Source: Cloeon dipterum
Taxonomy: Eukaryota > Arthropoda > Insecta > Ephemeroptera > Baetidae
Assembly: GCF_949628265.1 (NCBI RefSeq)
Contig: NC_088789.1
Coordinates: 10,594,886-10,658,885, forward strand
DNA length: 64,000 nucleotides
Reading direction: 5' to 3'
A program made the translations under genes and the position numbers. A model generated the notes under the pieces. It saw only the letters and a program-made list of their open reading frames with translations, was not told where the DNA came from and ran no database searches. The number at the start of each line of letters is the position of its first letter. Position 1 is the stretch's first letter. Of this stretch, positions 53,424-64,000 are shown piece after piece.

Positions 53424-54410
53424 TCTCAGCTTTTTGGGTTTCCACACAGCCGATGCTTCCTGTTGGAAAACCCAGAGCAGCCGGGAACTCCATCTCCAGG
53501 CGCGTCTGATCAAGCGGCCAGTGCGACAGAAAGCCAACAACCCATATCTCAGGCATAGACTCTGAAATCAGCTCCGCATCTCATTGTCAGTCAGTTTGAA
53601 TCGAATCACCAGATACACAGTTGTTTGTCGTAGCTTCTGAGAAATAAACTCTCTTTTTACACCTCGTACGTTCTGCAGTCTCCAAATGACCAATACACAC
53701 ACACATCCCGGTAATCAAGGTTGTATTGAAAGCGTATATTTGAAATTTAAATTACCAGTGTTTAAACTACTAGACAGTGTTTTTAAATTCATCAATCATC
53801 TGAACGACAAGCGCAACACGTTCTTTGCTGCAAGTGGAGTAATTTTAAAAATGTGCAATAACTGTTCACTTTGGGCAGGCCAAATTAATAAGTGTCATAT
53901 GTGGAACTGAAACAATTGTATGGCATGAAAAGCTGTAAGATATTTTACCAGGCAAATTTTATAATTGGCCTGAAGCATTCCCCCATGAGTAGCAACCATT
54001 GCACTGCGTGGTCAGCGCAGTTTGTACATACTCAAAGTCTCAACTAGGCCTGGAAATACTAGATGTAATCACTATCGAGAGTATACAGTTTAAGAATTAA
54101 ACGCTCTGCGCTGTTGTGTGAACGAAAGAAAAGAGTTCTTGCTTTTTGTAAGAGTTGTGAACTGGTTGTTGTTATTGCTAATAGTAGACGATGATGGAAT
54201 ATAGTTCAAATCGCCCCCAATCGAATACAAAGGAAGCCTCCCCTCCCCCCGGATCGACCCCCCCATTCAATGCATGCTGCCCCTTTGTATAAATGTGCAT
54301 AAAGAGATAAGGACCCTGCATCATACATGTACATTATAAGCCTCCTAACTGCATGTGAAGCAATGTATGGTGAAGCAGCTTAATAAAGAAGAGCTATCAC
54401 ACATTTCTCA
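53424..54410 (+). other. Probable 3' untranslated region of toy
   Basis: No conserved coding sequence was seen. AATAAA signals at 53643-53648 and 54382-54387 suggest alternative short and long 3' ends. The second is followed by a GT-rich stretch (CAGTTTGTGTGAAT) suited to cleavage. Extent is inferred. Confidence 0.55.
54382..54387 (+). terminator. Polyadenylation signal, likely distal end of toy
   Basis: AATAAA, about 960 nt after the toy stop codon, with a downstream TTTGTGTG element. The alternative proximal signal is at 53643-53648. Confidence 0.5.
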
Positions 54411-54518
54411 GTTTGTGTGAATTTTTCACTGGTAGTCTCTCACCGACCCGTCAAATCGAATTTGTGCAAGAGAATCACAACCAATGTGTATAAAATAGAG
54501 ACCTTTTTGTTCTCTTTG

Positions 54519-54524
54519 TTTATT
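54519..54524 (-). terminator. Polyadenylation signal candidate for TM7SF3
   Basis: AATAAA on the minus strand, 233 nt past the TM7SF3 stop. It would leave only about 100 bp between the two converging transcripts. Confidence 0.4.
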
Positions 54525-54756
54525 GACAAAATTGTTTGATTTGCAATAAGATGTTATCCTGTGATTACTGTATAACAACAATATAAAAATAATAAGTGTT
54601 GTAGCGAGTGTAGCCAAATAATAATTATAAAAATCAACTATGTGTAGCGACAAGATACCAATAAATGAATTAATATCTTGTAAATAAATGTGGCCCATTT
54701 TTACAAACAGCATTCATTATTCAATATCACCCTCTTTCAATACTAATGGCACTTGG

Positions 54757-55016
54757 TTAGTTGCCCTCCTGGCCGGCACTTGAGGGTCCAGCGCGCGGAG
54801 ACGCAAAAACGCTGTCGTCTCCGACGGACACAGACGCGTATGAGTGAGTCGGCTGTCCCCGCAGAAGAGGCTCATTTTCTAACGCAAGACGCTCGCGTTG
54901 ATCCAGCAGCACGGTGTGAGGTGGAGGCGGGAAGGGTGGTTTGTTCTTGTGCAGGTACAGCTGCACACATGCCCCGAGAATTGCCAGCACGCCCCAGGCG
55001 ACGCTCAAGATGAGAT
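54757..55016 (-). CDS. TM7SF3: TM7SF3 last coding exon (TM7 and tail)
   Basis: 260 nt from acceptor ttttgcag. It encodes helix 7 DLILSVAWGVLAILGACVQL, NKPPFPPPPH, RERLALENEPLLRG and a polar tail ending SSAGQEGN, with the stop at 54759-54757. The acidic-dileucine-like ENEPLL may be a sorting signal (inference). Confidence 0.93.
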
Positions 55017-58000
55017 CTGCAAAATTGATGGTAATTAATTCGATTTTTGGGGTTAGAAAATTTAATTTGGAACCTCTCGTTTGATAAGGAGGGTCGATGA
55101 TCGCTGTTTTAAAGTCAGGGTTGGCCGCTTTTCTCACGTTGTTGATGATTATGTACTTGAGATTGGATCCAACGTAGTGGTCGATCGGCGCAATGATGGC
55201 AAATGCGCCGAAAATGCTGCACGCGATGATATTTGCCTTAAATTAGGAGCAGAAGTGAGGCGAGGGAGCCAGCTAAGGCTAATCAACTTACAACGTGCGC
55301 GGCCATGGCCATGAAAATCGGCACCGCCACGACTATGCAGAAAAACGCGGTCCAATAGTTGATTTCATTTTGAAACACGGGCACGTCAGCTGGAATTAAA
55401 TCAGAGATGGGTGATTCAGTCGCTATTAGACTATGAGGAATTCGCTACCTGCTCCGGAGAAAAATACCGTCGCAGCAACAAGGTAGCCCAAGGTGAGTGT
55501 GATCAGTAAAGTGGAAATGGCCGGGATGCCGTAGAACCACCACAGTGACAGCCAAAAGGTACCGAAAATTGCGCCTATCAAGACAGATATGGCCAAATGT
55601 CCTGCAAGAACATTTTTGTGTTTTAATTTTCACAGAAGAATATCAGTTAAATATTGGGCATGGAAAAAAATAAAGGTAAAAAAGAAAGAAATATAAAAAA
55701 TAAAATTTTTCGTTTTCACATGTTTACACTGATACAATAATAATAACAATCATTGGATACTCACCCTCAAAATCAAAGTTTCCTGGCAGGGAGACCAAGA
55801 TGTAGGCAATTAGCCCGCCAGATAAAAAACCAAAGATGAACATCTCTGCCTTGAAAAAGTAGTGACCAGCAAAGCAGATGAAAACCCCCAGAAAAAGGAT
55901 TGTAGCACATAACAGCTTGGAGAATGTTGAAGCTGTGTATACGGATATTTTAATGCTTATTAAAAAAATGTCAGATGTCAGGTGTATACTCACTGAGGAC
56001 ATCACAAGTGTCATTCCAGAAGACTATGCTGCATGCATATGTGGCTGCAGGGACGTAGGCGGCATCAAATTCATTGTCATACCGCACGACGACGGCGTAA
56101 ACAGATCCAGTACCAGGATACGAACTAAACGTTCGCTGTAATGTGGGCCTACCAATAATTTCAGGCACCTGTAAACATCACAATACAGGGAATTTTTATT
56201 TTTAGAATTAATTACATGCTTATCACTTAGTACATATAAGAAGGAAAATTAAAAATAACCTAGTGACGAGGTTGAACAAAAAACAAACAAGAAATATAGA
56301 AATATACTGAAGATTCGTAAAAAATCGAGACTTAGTCAAAGTTACAAAAACAATATAATACTATCGATTTGTCTCGTCAAGGAAATCATTAGCTGTTCTC
56401 TCCGTAGACTCGACTTATTGATAGTGTTAATAAAAGTTTTCGTTTATATGTTATAGAAAAACACAAATGAGATTTATTGATGTGGTTAAAATTCATCACA
56501 ATAAATATTCTGATTTCGTTCAGCACCGATGGGGCCCATATCTCCATATAAATATCAACGTTGGACTTAATGTGTAAATTCATTTTTGGGTTTCCGTTCA
56601 TTTCGGGTTCTCAAATTTTTATCTATTTTTTTGCGAGAACAAGACTTAGTCCTGTTAGTCTATGTCCATATTAGCAATGCAGAAATAAAAATACAACCAT
56701 CCCTCTATTATTTTCATTTGATTTTATTTTTAAATAAGAAACAGTAACTGAAACTATACATTAAAATACTAAAAAGTTTAAAATGATAATATACATTAAA
56801 TTACTTTTTTTAATTTGTTTAGTAAAAAAGAGAAAAGTAGTTAAAATTTCCTACCAGCTTGCCATGCTCTGCAATCCTGCTGGGAGTGAGCATCTTCCGA
56901 ATGCCATCAAAGTAGGCCCCTTGGCTGTAGTTTCGTTCTTCCAGGTACAAATGGTAGACATCATAGTCGAGCAGATTTGACCTGCATGAATATGGAAACG
57001 GCGGAGCAGCTAGCTGGCTTTTCATGGTAATCATATCACTCGTGTAGGTGACTGAAAGGTATGGAGCTAACTTGGTGTTGAACTCCATGTTACAACCTCC
57101 AGGAATGGGATCTGTCAATAAGAAGGAACGTAATCTGAATCGGTGAATGACTGCTGCCGATTTTATCGAAATTATTTATTTGATAAAATATTGTAAAGGG
57201 ATAAATTGAGGCTTAATTAAGGTTTTATTTTTATTAATCATGTACTAAAAGCTCCGTCCGTGAAATAATTATGTAGAGACAAGTAAAATAATTTAATCTG
57301 TTCGGACATTAACAAATATTTGAGGACCCTCACAAGCACAGTCAGAAAAGACTCTTAAATATACAAATTTGAATAAATAACGACGACTACTTGTATTTTT
57401 AAGATTAATACAAGGGATAATAATTAATTTATCCTGAGCGTAGATTTAGTAGTATAAATGTAATTTTAATGTGCATTATAATTCAAGAAAATTAAACGTA
57501 GTGCCGGAATTTTTCGAATGAACTACAAGCAAGAAAAAACCTGAACAAAACTATACAACGTGCGCGAGTCACTTTTTGTGTTATGGGCCTCTTTTATAAG
57601 TAAAATAAATACATCGCATGGTACCCCCTCAATTTTGCAAAAAATAGAGATCCGTTCACTGCATAATTTGAATGATGCTAAATAATCCTTCAGTGTAATT
57701 ATTTGCCAAGAGACAAAAACAAAAGTATTAAACAGTTTAAAAATTGCAAATACCTTAACCATTTTAATCAAAATTTTCAACAAAAATCATTTATGCGTTA
57801 ATTCTAAATATCGCAAAACACCAACAAATGTAAAAGAAACATAAACAAATGACATAGATGAAAGCTCAATATTTTTATTTATATATTTTAAAACTTCCTC
57901 ATAGCGATATGAAATAAATATTAAGCACTTTTAAGATTGAAATAACATTGTTTCCTACCTTCAACTCGAAGAATACTGACGACTATGAGAACGCTGACAT

Positions 58001-60315
58001 TTGTCTCAATGTTGAAGTTAGACAGCTCGACCTGCGCCATGTTGGCCTTTGGCTGCACCAAGAGGCCTACGTTGGTACCATTGACGTGCGTTGTGGGCAG
58101 CAAGGTGTCATTGTACGCGAGGGTGACATTGTAGATTTGCGAGTGCGCTTGGAAGAGCACGAAGCGAATGAAGGGTGGAAGATTCGGCGTGGTCAGGGTT
58201 ACTCTGCCAAGAACGGGCAGAACCTTGATTTCCTCTACCAGTAGATCATCCGGTGATCCAGAGGTGTTGCTAAATGAAAAGGGCACCACGTCTCCATCTG
58301 AGAACATTTCACAATGCTAGGATTGAAAACTGAAATTTGGCTTTTATGTGTATATTTATAAAACTTGTCAAAAAATATGTATCACAGGTCAGTATCAATC
58401 ACGTGAGCACATGTGAGAAAGGGCAATCCTTTTGGTAAACAGGCAGACAAAGCCAAAGTGAGTCAAGAAGAGCAAAATAAATCACGAAGATATCACAGGT
58501 TTAGGTTTGAAACATTTTTCAGCCACATACGCCTTGCGTAGGAAAGGAAACTGTGCCGCCGAAAAGTCTTTCAGTGCGGGAGGCACATTATTATTCTACA
58601 ATTAATTTTCATAATAAAAAATTGTTGCCTAATATTTTTAAATCACGTGCTTGTTTGAAGCTTTTTTATTTTAAAATAAAACTATTACATAATGCATTTT
58701 TGTTAAATGTCTGGTGCTCATTTCTTCATCACACTTTCTGAACGTTTTTCTAAGATTATATGTTTCGATTTTTCTAGTAATCTACGTTTTTAAAAATATT
58801 GACTAGTAATTTATTTCTTTGTGCGTTGTGGTGAGTTGTAACATCTCAAGTTCTTATGGTATCGGAATAGAAAAACAGTAAACAATGAAGATTTCTACGA
58901 GTTTCATTCCATTAACCATACACAGAAACTCAACATTGACAGTAAGTACCAACAGTTTGCTGAGAAGTGTCAAAATTTCCTAAAAATGAAAACGGTGAAA
59001 CAATCCTTTATGAACAGATACATATACATATCACATTATTCAAAGATCTCAAATTTAATGAGATAGACAAGCAAGTAGACACACAAGTTTATTTTTTTTC
59101 CACCCTATATAGCTTAACAAATAATTTTGAAACCCGCCGCGTCCCGATTTTGCAACTACGTCGAAATCATTATTCACCACATCACCACAGCTCAGCAAAG
59201 CAACGAAATCAAAAATATTTTTGCACCAGAAATTTTAATTATTTTTTAACCAAAATCGAAAAATAGTTTGCAATTTGTCAGGTTAAAATATTTTGCTCTT
59301 ATGTTCAAAAGTGCATTTAAGAAAATAGTAAACGTGTATTTTTTAAACAAGTAGTGGTGGTTGTTTAAAATATAAATAATGCCCTTAAAGAGGATTGATA
59401 CCGCAAAACCCTGGAAAATCCTTATTGCCAATGCATGCCCTTAAGATTCAGTTGAAGCTAAAATTGACCTAAGTAGCACTGTTATTTTTTGAGAAAAGTG
59501 GCTGCAAAGTTAGCGTGCTTTCCAAATGGTGAGGGCTAGTCTCCTTATTTGAAATCTGATTTGATTTCAAAACAAAGAATTTCCCCAAAAGGTGTTGGAC
59601 AGATATTGACGAGAGTAATCGAAATAATATATGCCAAGAAAATGTGGTAATGTATGTACTGTAAATTTTGGAGAAAATTTAATTTTTACTGTATAGCAAG
59701 GACCTTTTTTATTATTGCAAATTGTGGAGCAAAATTGTTTATCGATCAACTGCTATTCCATCAAAGGATTTTCAATTGTTGCCCTGTTTTGATCCCCTTT
59801 AAATATCTTGGTGTATCTGTTTTTTTTTTGTGTGTGTTTATGTTCATTCTATTTTTTGCCTTTTTTAAGGGTATATTTGTCTGGAGTAATTTTTATGTCT
59901 TGCTTGTGGTAAGATGTAAAAAAATAATTCGTATAACAAATGCAAAATTTTTAACATAATATGATAATATGCGCAATTTATCGCGAATTTTGCGGTTGCC
60001 TTTTGCAATGTTAAAAAGTTATTATGCCTTTGTGATTGTGAAGCAGTACAAAAATTGAAAAGCAGCTTGTAATGTGAGTAAGACATAATCTAATCAATAC
60101 TCGCAACTACTCATGAGGGCGTCCGCTCGAAATTACAGCTTTTGAACAGTCATGTGACTTTCAAAGGCTAAACCCAGGAGAAGGTGTCTAACAAAATACC
60201 GGAAGAAAGTAAACAAACGCTCACCATTGACGTCTCGCACCTCCAGAGGAGGCAAGTCTGCGGCCAAGGCGGCCACGAGCAGCGGAAGACAGACGGCCAG
60301 CACCCTGAGGAGCAT
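54757..60315 (-). CDS. TM7SF3: TM7SF3 homologue, seven-transmembrane protein (whole gene span)
   Basis: TM7SF3 is a seven-pass membrane protein linked in mammals to cell survival and the unfolded-protein response; its biochemical activity is unclear. Nine minus-strand coding exons join in phase to 567 residues, close to the human length (about 570). The order is: signal peptide (MLLRVLAVCLPLLVAALAA); a lumenal region of about 270 residues with several N-x-S/T sites, GGCNMEFN and YDVYHLYLEE; an AAYVPAATYACS block; then seven hydrophobic helices from about residue 294 (LLCATILFLGVFICFAGHYFF) to 505 (LILSVAWGVLAILGACVQLY). These carry the TM7S3/TM198-like signature around GHYFFKAEMF. The tail has NKPPFPPPPH and ENEPLLRG. 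These blocks align through the whole human protein. It converges on toy and is divergent from ANKS1. No defect was seen. Confidence 0.95.
55074..55236 (-). CDS. TM7SF3: TM7SF3 coding exon 8 (TM6)
   Basis: 163 nt, from acceptor atttaag to donor AGAG|gttcca. It encodes helix 6 ANIIACSIFGAFAIIAPIDH, then NVRKAANPDF and DPPYQTR, aligning with VLKRALNKDF ... VPFQTN of the human protein. The donor is weak after GT, but phase and homology require it. Confidence 0.87.
55292..55389 (-). CDS. TM7SF3: TM7SF3 coding exon 7 (TM5)
   Basis: 98 nt, from acceptor attccag to donor CGTT|gtaagt. It encodes (A)DVPVFQNEINYWTAFF and helix 5 CIVVAVPIFMAMAAHV. Confidence 0.9.
55449..55601 (-). CDS. TM7SF3: TM7SF3 coding exon 6 (TM3-TM4)
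   Basis: 153 nt, from acceptor cttgcag to donor GCAG|gtagcg. It encodes LAISVLIGAIFGTFWLSLWW and PAISTLLITLTLGYLVAATV, two hydrophobic helices. Confidence 0.92.
55765..55932 (-). CDS. TM7SF3: TM7SF3 coding exon 5 (TM1-TM2)
   Basis: 168 nt, from acceptor acacag to donor GAGG|gtgagt. It encodes helix 1 (LLCATILFLGVFICFAGHYF) and helix 2 (MFIFGFLSGGLIAYILVSL), with the family motif GHYFFKAEMF between them. Confidence 0.93.
55994..56168 (-). CDS. TM7SF3: TM7SF3 coding exon 4
   Basis: 175 nt, from acceptor gtttacag to donor CTCA|gtgagt. It encodes VPEIIGRPTLQRTF, SVYAVVVRYDNEFDAAYVPA and ATYACSIVF, matching the AAYIPAHTYACS block just before the first membrane helix. Confidence 0.93.
56855..57111 (-). 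CDS. TM7SF3: TM7SF3 coding exon 3
   Basis: 257 nt, from acceptor ttgacag to donor CTG|gtagga. It encodes (D)PIPGGCNMEFNTKLAPYLS, CRSNLLDYDVYHLYLEERN and RIAEHGKL, aligning with the GCNLEFD ... YDVYQYFL block of vertebrate TM7SF3. Confidence 0.93.
57959..58297 (-). CDS. TM7SF3: TM7SF3 coding exon 2
   Basis: 339 nt, from acceptor ttctcag to donor GAAG|gtagga. It encodes lumenal sequence (D)GDVVPFSFSNTSGSPDD through NVSVLIVVSILRVE, with glycosylation sequons NTS, NVT, NDT, NGT and NVS. Confidence 0.9.
58297..60224 (-). other. TM7SF3 first intron
   Basis: A 1.9-kb AT-rich intron (about 58298-60224) with no recognised feature. Confidence 0.7.
60225..60315 (-). CDS. TM7SF3: TM7SF3 coding exon 1 (signal peptide)
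   Basis: ATG 60315; 30 codons plus one base; donor AATG|gtgagc. It encodes a hydrophobic signal sequence with AALAAD near the cleavage site, then LPPLEVRDVN. Confidence 0.9.
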
Positions 60316-60603
60316 TTCAGGGTCTCACGGGGCCATCGTGGGGTTCGAAAAGGGTACGGAAGGGGCTCCGTGAGTGCGGTTGTGTTGCGAGAGCGGATCA
60401 GCTGCTGCAGCAGTCGGTCGGCTCTGGGTGGGTGCGACTCGGAGAGTAATTCGCCAGCTGTTTGTGTGATGGCGCCGAACACAGTGCGAGTATGGCAGGC
60501 GGCCGATCAATGAAGTTGGCGTGTTGCTTTGTGATTTTTCGGCAAATTCGGGGGTGCGGCCCTCTGCTTTCGGCAACACTGGGTCGCTGCTGATTGATGG
60601 GCC
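60316..60603. promoter_or_regulatory. Shared divergent promoter region of TM7SF3 and ANKS1
   Basis: Only 288 bp, GC- and CpG-rich, separate the two divergent start codons. Both 5' leaders and a bidirectional promoter must fit here unless upstream non-coding exons exist. No TATA box is evident. Confidence 0.6.
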
Positions 60604-60707
60604 ATGGGCAAGGATCAGGAGCTGCTCGAGGCGGCCCGCAACGGCAACATTCCCATCGTCGAGAAGATCCTCAGTCAGCGGGCCAAAAGGAGTGGCCCTT
60701 TGGCCAG
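60604..60707 (+). CDS. ANKS1: ANKS1 (Odin/CG4393-type) ankyrin-repeat adaptor, first coding exon, partial
   Basis: ANKS1 proteins are cytoplasmic adaptors with N-terminal ankyrin repeats, two SAM domains and a PTB domain, acting downstream of receptor tyrosine kinases such as Eph receptors. Only the first 34 codons plus two bases are here: MGKDQELLEAARNGNIPIVE, KILSQRAK and RSGPLA, ending at donor CCAG|gtacgt (60708). The MGK-QELLEAAR-G--P-VEK start is the signature of ANKS1A, ANKS1B and Drosophila CG4393, and the start codon has a good context (GCCATGG). Remaining exons lie beyond 64000, because no continuation fitting the ankyrin repeats was found downstream. The call rests on this one exon. 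Confidence 0.82.
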
Positions 60708-63700
60708 GTACGTGCAACCAGCGGCCACTTACGGCCGGCGGAGGCCACTGCACCGGCCACCCGTCGGCGTTCGCAGCCCTTTTGAGCTGCTTTTCGGCGC
60801 TGTCGTCCCGTTTTCGGTGACATTCGGGGCTCGATTGGCGCCGCCGCTGGGGCTCTCGCAGGCCGATTTTGACTGAAATTTGACTGAAAACACGCAAATT
60901 GGCTCGTGTATCGGTCTTTCCGCAAGGGCGCAACGGGGCAGGGATCGGGTCGGGCCGAATCGAGGTCCGAATGCTCCTTTTCGGCGCCAGGGGTGTCATT
61001 AATGGCTCATGTCAACATCAGGGCGGGCAGTTTTGCGCCCTTTTCAGCTGCTTGCGAGGCCAACCGAGGCACGACGGCCCTCCGGAAGGGTCGGTCACTT
61101 AGGTGGACGTGCATGGCCAGCAGTTACCGCCTCGGGGAGTCTAGGACTAATTGCCGTAATTGCATTTGCATTGCGCTTTATCTTCTAATGAGATACGGCC
61201 TGGTAAAAAGGGGGTGTGGTCGGGGTGTGTTCCTCGTGTGGTGCTGGAGCTTTCGAGCCGAGTTATACAAGGGGTTGCTCTGTGCCATAAGCCAACAGAT
61301 CATTATATCTTTTGCTCGCTGCAGGTAAATTTTGAATGCCTGTTAAATTATTTTAGGCAATAATATATGACAAAATTTATAAATTGAAAAGTCTTAACTT
61401 CAAATTCCTAATTCTTTGTGTGTTCTACAGGTGAAATAATTAAAAAAATTATTAATTTAACTGTGTCGGAATCAAGCATTGTGAGCACACGTTAGTGCTA
61501 AAGTGAACAATTCAATCCAGACTGGAGTCGTGTGGCCAGTCGAACGATAAGATCGTAAACAGTTTGCGTGATCGCGGCCGTAAAAGCCGTTTGTTGGGCC
61601 GCAAAATAAAGTGAGGCATTAGGAGTGCACCTCCGGCGCCAAAGAGCGGTGGCGGCGGCACCACCACTCGACGCACCCAAACAGTACCCCCCTCGGAAGC
61701 CACCCCCGTCGACCGGTGGCTATCAATCTTGATCATAAACACTGTTGCTTTTAATAAGTGGACAGTGGCAGGAAGTGAATCTTCCAAGTCACTCCCGAGT
61801 GTGAGTGAAAGAGTACGGGGAAGAGAAAGGCAATCGATTTGCAAGGAGGTCGTTTGCCTTGCTTGCCAGTCCACCCCCAGCAAGCCCGCCCGGGGTTCCA
61901 GCTGCTGTGTACCAACCGCACCCTTAGCACGCCGGCGCAGCCCCTTGCTCGCTGCCGAATACACTCTCGCTCTCTCGAATTTGGGAACCAGACATGTGAC
62001 CTCGTTCGCCGCACCTTCCCTCCAAACACTGACCCCATTTCGCGCCAGGCCGACCGCACTCGGCGGCCAACAAAAAATGCACTCGACCGCGCAGTTTCAT
62101 TCATTTTTATGGCAATCTATATTTTTGATTGCGAGAGATACCAGATTTTCGCCTCGCCTCAGTAATTAAATGCCGACCGCGGGAAGGGGACTGACCCGAA
62201 TAAAGCACCGAATTGCGGAGAGATAAACTGTTTTAATTGAAATGTATCATGCCATCGCGCCGATCATCTCGACTTATTTTTTATTTATTTTAAGTCGATA
62301 TAATAATTTTCGTGCTCCTTTTCCCGGTTGGAACCTTAATTTTTCCTTCAGATGATAAATTAAGATTTGTTTACTTCCGCATGAAAGTTTTAAATGACAA
62401 ATTTTGCCGATAACCATATGGCTACCAACCATTTTGCGGTGTTTGTGGTTCGCAAAAATGGGGGGCATAATGACAACCATTTAAGCCTTACATTCTAGCT
62501 AGATGATGTTATAATAACTATCGGGTAGCATATTAACGTGCTGTTATTTAATTGTCAAATAGTAAACACTGAAGGTTAAGTCAGATTTTGTTAGGTGATC
62601 GAGTTGATAATTTTAATCGATGAAAATTGCGAAGTAGTTGCGAAATAGTCGATGATTTGTAAAGTCTACGACATTTTTCGGCTCATATTGTTGACCTAAT
62701 CACGAGGAGTTCACCGGTTGTGACTCCCTTGGTCTGCTTTTTTACTCTTTGGTAAGAATGGTACACATAACCCGACGTGCCATAAAATGGGCTAAGTCGG
62801 ACAATGGCGCCTGGACAAATTAGATTAGCCAGGATTGTTTCAGGGCTGTGAGCAACCGGGTGTTAGCCAAGGTTTACGCTCTATCCACGTTGGCTCCCAG
62901 CAGCTCGTCACGGGAAGGTTTGGCGCTGGAACACTCGATTTCACTCCCCCGGCCGGTCTCCTTTGCAGGCATAAGAGCCACCCCTCGTTCGAAAATGAAT
63001 TTCTTTCTTCAGGAGTGCCGGCTGTCACTCGTTTATGGAAGGTTCATGAATGGTACGGCCGGGTCGGCTCTGAGTCGTCCCAAGCTGAGATCATTCGAAC
63101 CCTCGATGGTCGTTGCGGTGTTCGGTTTATTGGACGGAGAGCCGCATCCTCAGGGTAAAGAGGACTCCTCTCCACCAGAGCAGAGCCCCTCGGCGCGATT
63201 CTGAGTGAATATTCTCAGGGTGCCACTGGCGAGTTACTCATTGTCAGGCGCTATTTTGGTTATTATTCATTAATATTTTATTTTGCAATTTGTTCATCAT
63301 TTCTTTATCAAATTAATTTTTCAATGTGATTTTTCTGTAAATATCGCCTTCTAATTTAAATTCAAATCGGGTCTAGTAGAATTGTTTTTAATAGTAAAAA
63401 CTGTTATAGATTTTTGCATGCGTTTTTTAAAAGTCAAATCAGGCAGTGTGATATATGAACACATAAGTCACGCTATTTTTCAACTTTTATTTTAAATGCA
63501 GCCACGTAACTCACTCCGCCTGTGTACACACAATAAATCTGTTCACTTAATGTGCATTTGAAACCTGCCGACGTGTTATTTGTACGGCGGAAAACAGTAA
63601 AATTGAAACTCTAACTGCGTCATGTCCGTCACTGCGAAATACTTTCGTCCAACATTTCATTTCGTGCATACTTGCTCTCCTTCAGCAATGCAGTCAACAA

Positions 63701-64000
63701 CTCTCAACTCTGCACGACTGCATAAATGTAAATCTGTTGGCACGGTTGCAACTCTTTATTGCTCTATAAAATGAACTTTGATCGGGCATTCCTCGAGAGG
63801 TTTGAAGTATCGATGTGTTGGAAATATCACTCTCAGCAACAAAATCTGTTGCTGGAAATTCAATAAGGCTAATTTGTGATATTTTATAAATTTATATTCT
63901 CATCTCAATAATTTTCCTGCGTTTTAAAAGGCAAGAAACTTTCTGATTTCTGATATATTGCATATTTTCTTCATGCGTATTATTTTTTCGTTTGGCACAT
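60708..64000 (+). other. Start of ANKS1 first intron, no further ANKS1 exon seen
   Basis: GC-rich to about 62.1 kb, then AT-rich. A GC-richer block at 62820-63210 is open in two frames and bounded by splice-like sites, but does not encode ankyrin repeats. Nothing else recognised. Confidence 0.55.

Noticed and set aside
60325..60999. 224-codon frame on the minus strand opposite ANKS1 exon 1
   Set aside because: Product of GC-rich promoter DNA; the real genes on both sides are identified and the peptide has no similarity.
63090..63125. GGTTCGAA-like string on the minus strand resembling a tRNA T-arm
   Set aside because: The flanking bases do not pair into a T-stem and no other tRNA arms are present.

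Overview
The window is animal nuclear DNA, almost certainly from an arthropod and most probably an insect. It is AT-rich, with intron-split genes, long non-coding stretches and GC-richer islands. Its best-preserved coding content matches insect gene families. No bacterial or phage features, tRNA, rRNA or CRISPR array were seen. Four protein-coding genes can be supported. All exon boundaries below were read by hand from GT/AG sites, reading phase and family similarity.

Layout. (1) At the left edge, minus strand, are the first two coding exons of an HPS5 (Drosophila pink) homologue, a BLOC-2 subunit; the rest lies outside the window. (2) From about 0.65 to 27.7 kb no conserved coding sequence was found. 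This stretch holds one clear miniature inverted-repeat element (1551-1692), a pair of short dispersed repeats and several GC-rich islands. (3) From about 27.7 to 54.4 kb, plus strand, lies a complete Pax6-type gene. It has a paired domain, a linker, a paired-class homeodomain with Ser50 and a C-terminus ending in the conserved VISAGVSVPVQI region. Its closest match among Drosophila proteins is twin of eyeless (toy) rather than eyeless. Nine core coding exons give about 469 residues. Two alternative first coding exons (at 27.9 and 34.0 kb) both join the paired domain in the right phase, and a possible 36-nt microexon lies in the linker intron. (4) From 54.76 to 60.3 kb, minus strand, is a complete nine-exon TM7SF3 homologue (567 residues): a signal peptide, a glycosylated lumenal region and seven membrane segments. 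It converges on toy. (5) At 60.6 kb, plus strand, is the first coding exon of an ANKS1 (Odin/CG4393-type) ankyrin-repeat adaptor, divergent from TM7SF3 and 288 bp away. Its remaining exons lie outside the window.

The genes do not form an operon-like unit. toy is a selector of eye and head fate, and HPS5 serves pigment-granule biogenesis, so two genes with eye roles sit side by side, probably by chance. I found no convincing new molecular system. The observations most worth checking are the alternative N-termini of toy, the candidate microexon, and the inverted-repeat element.
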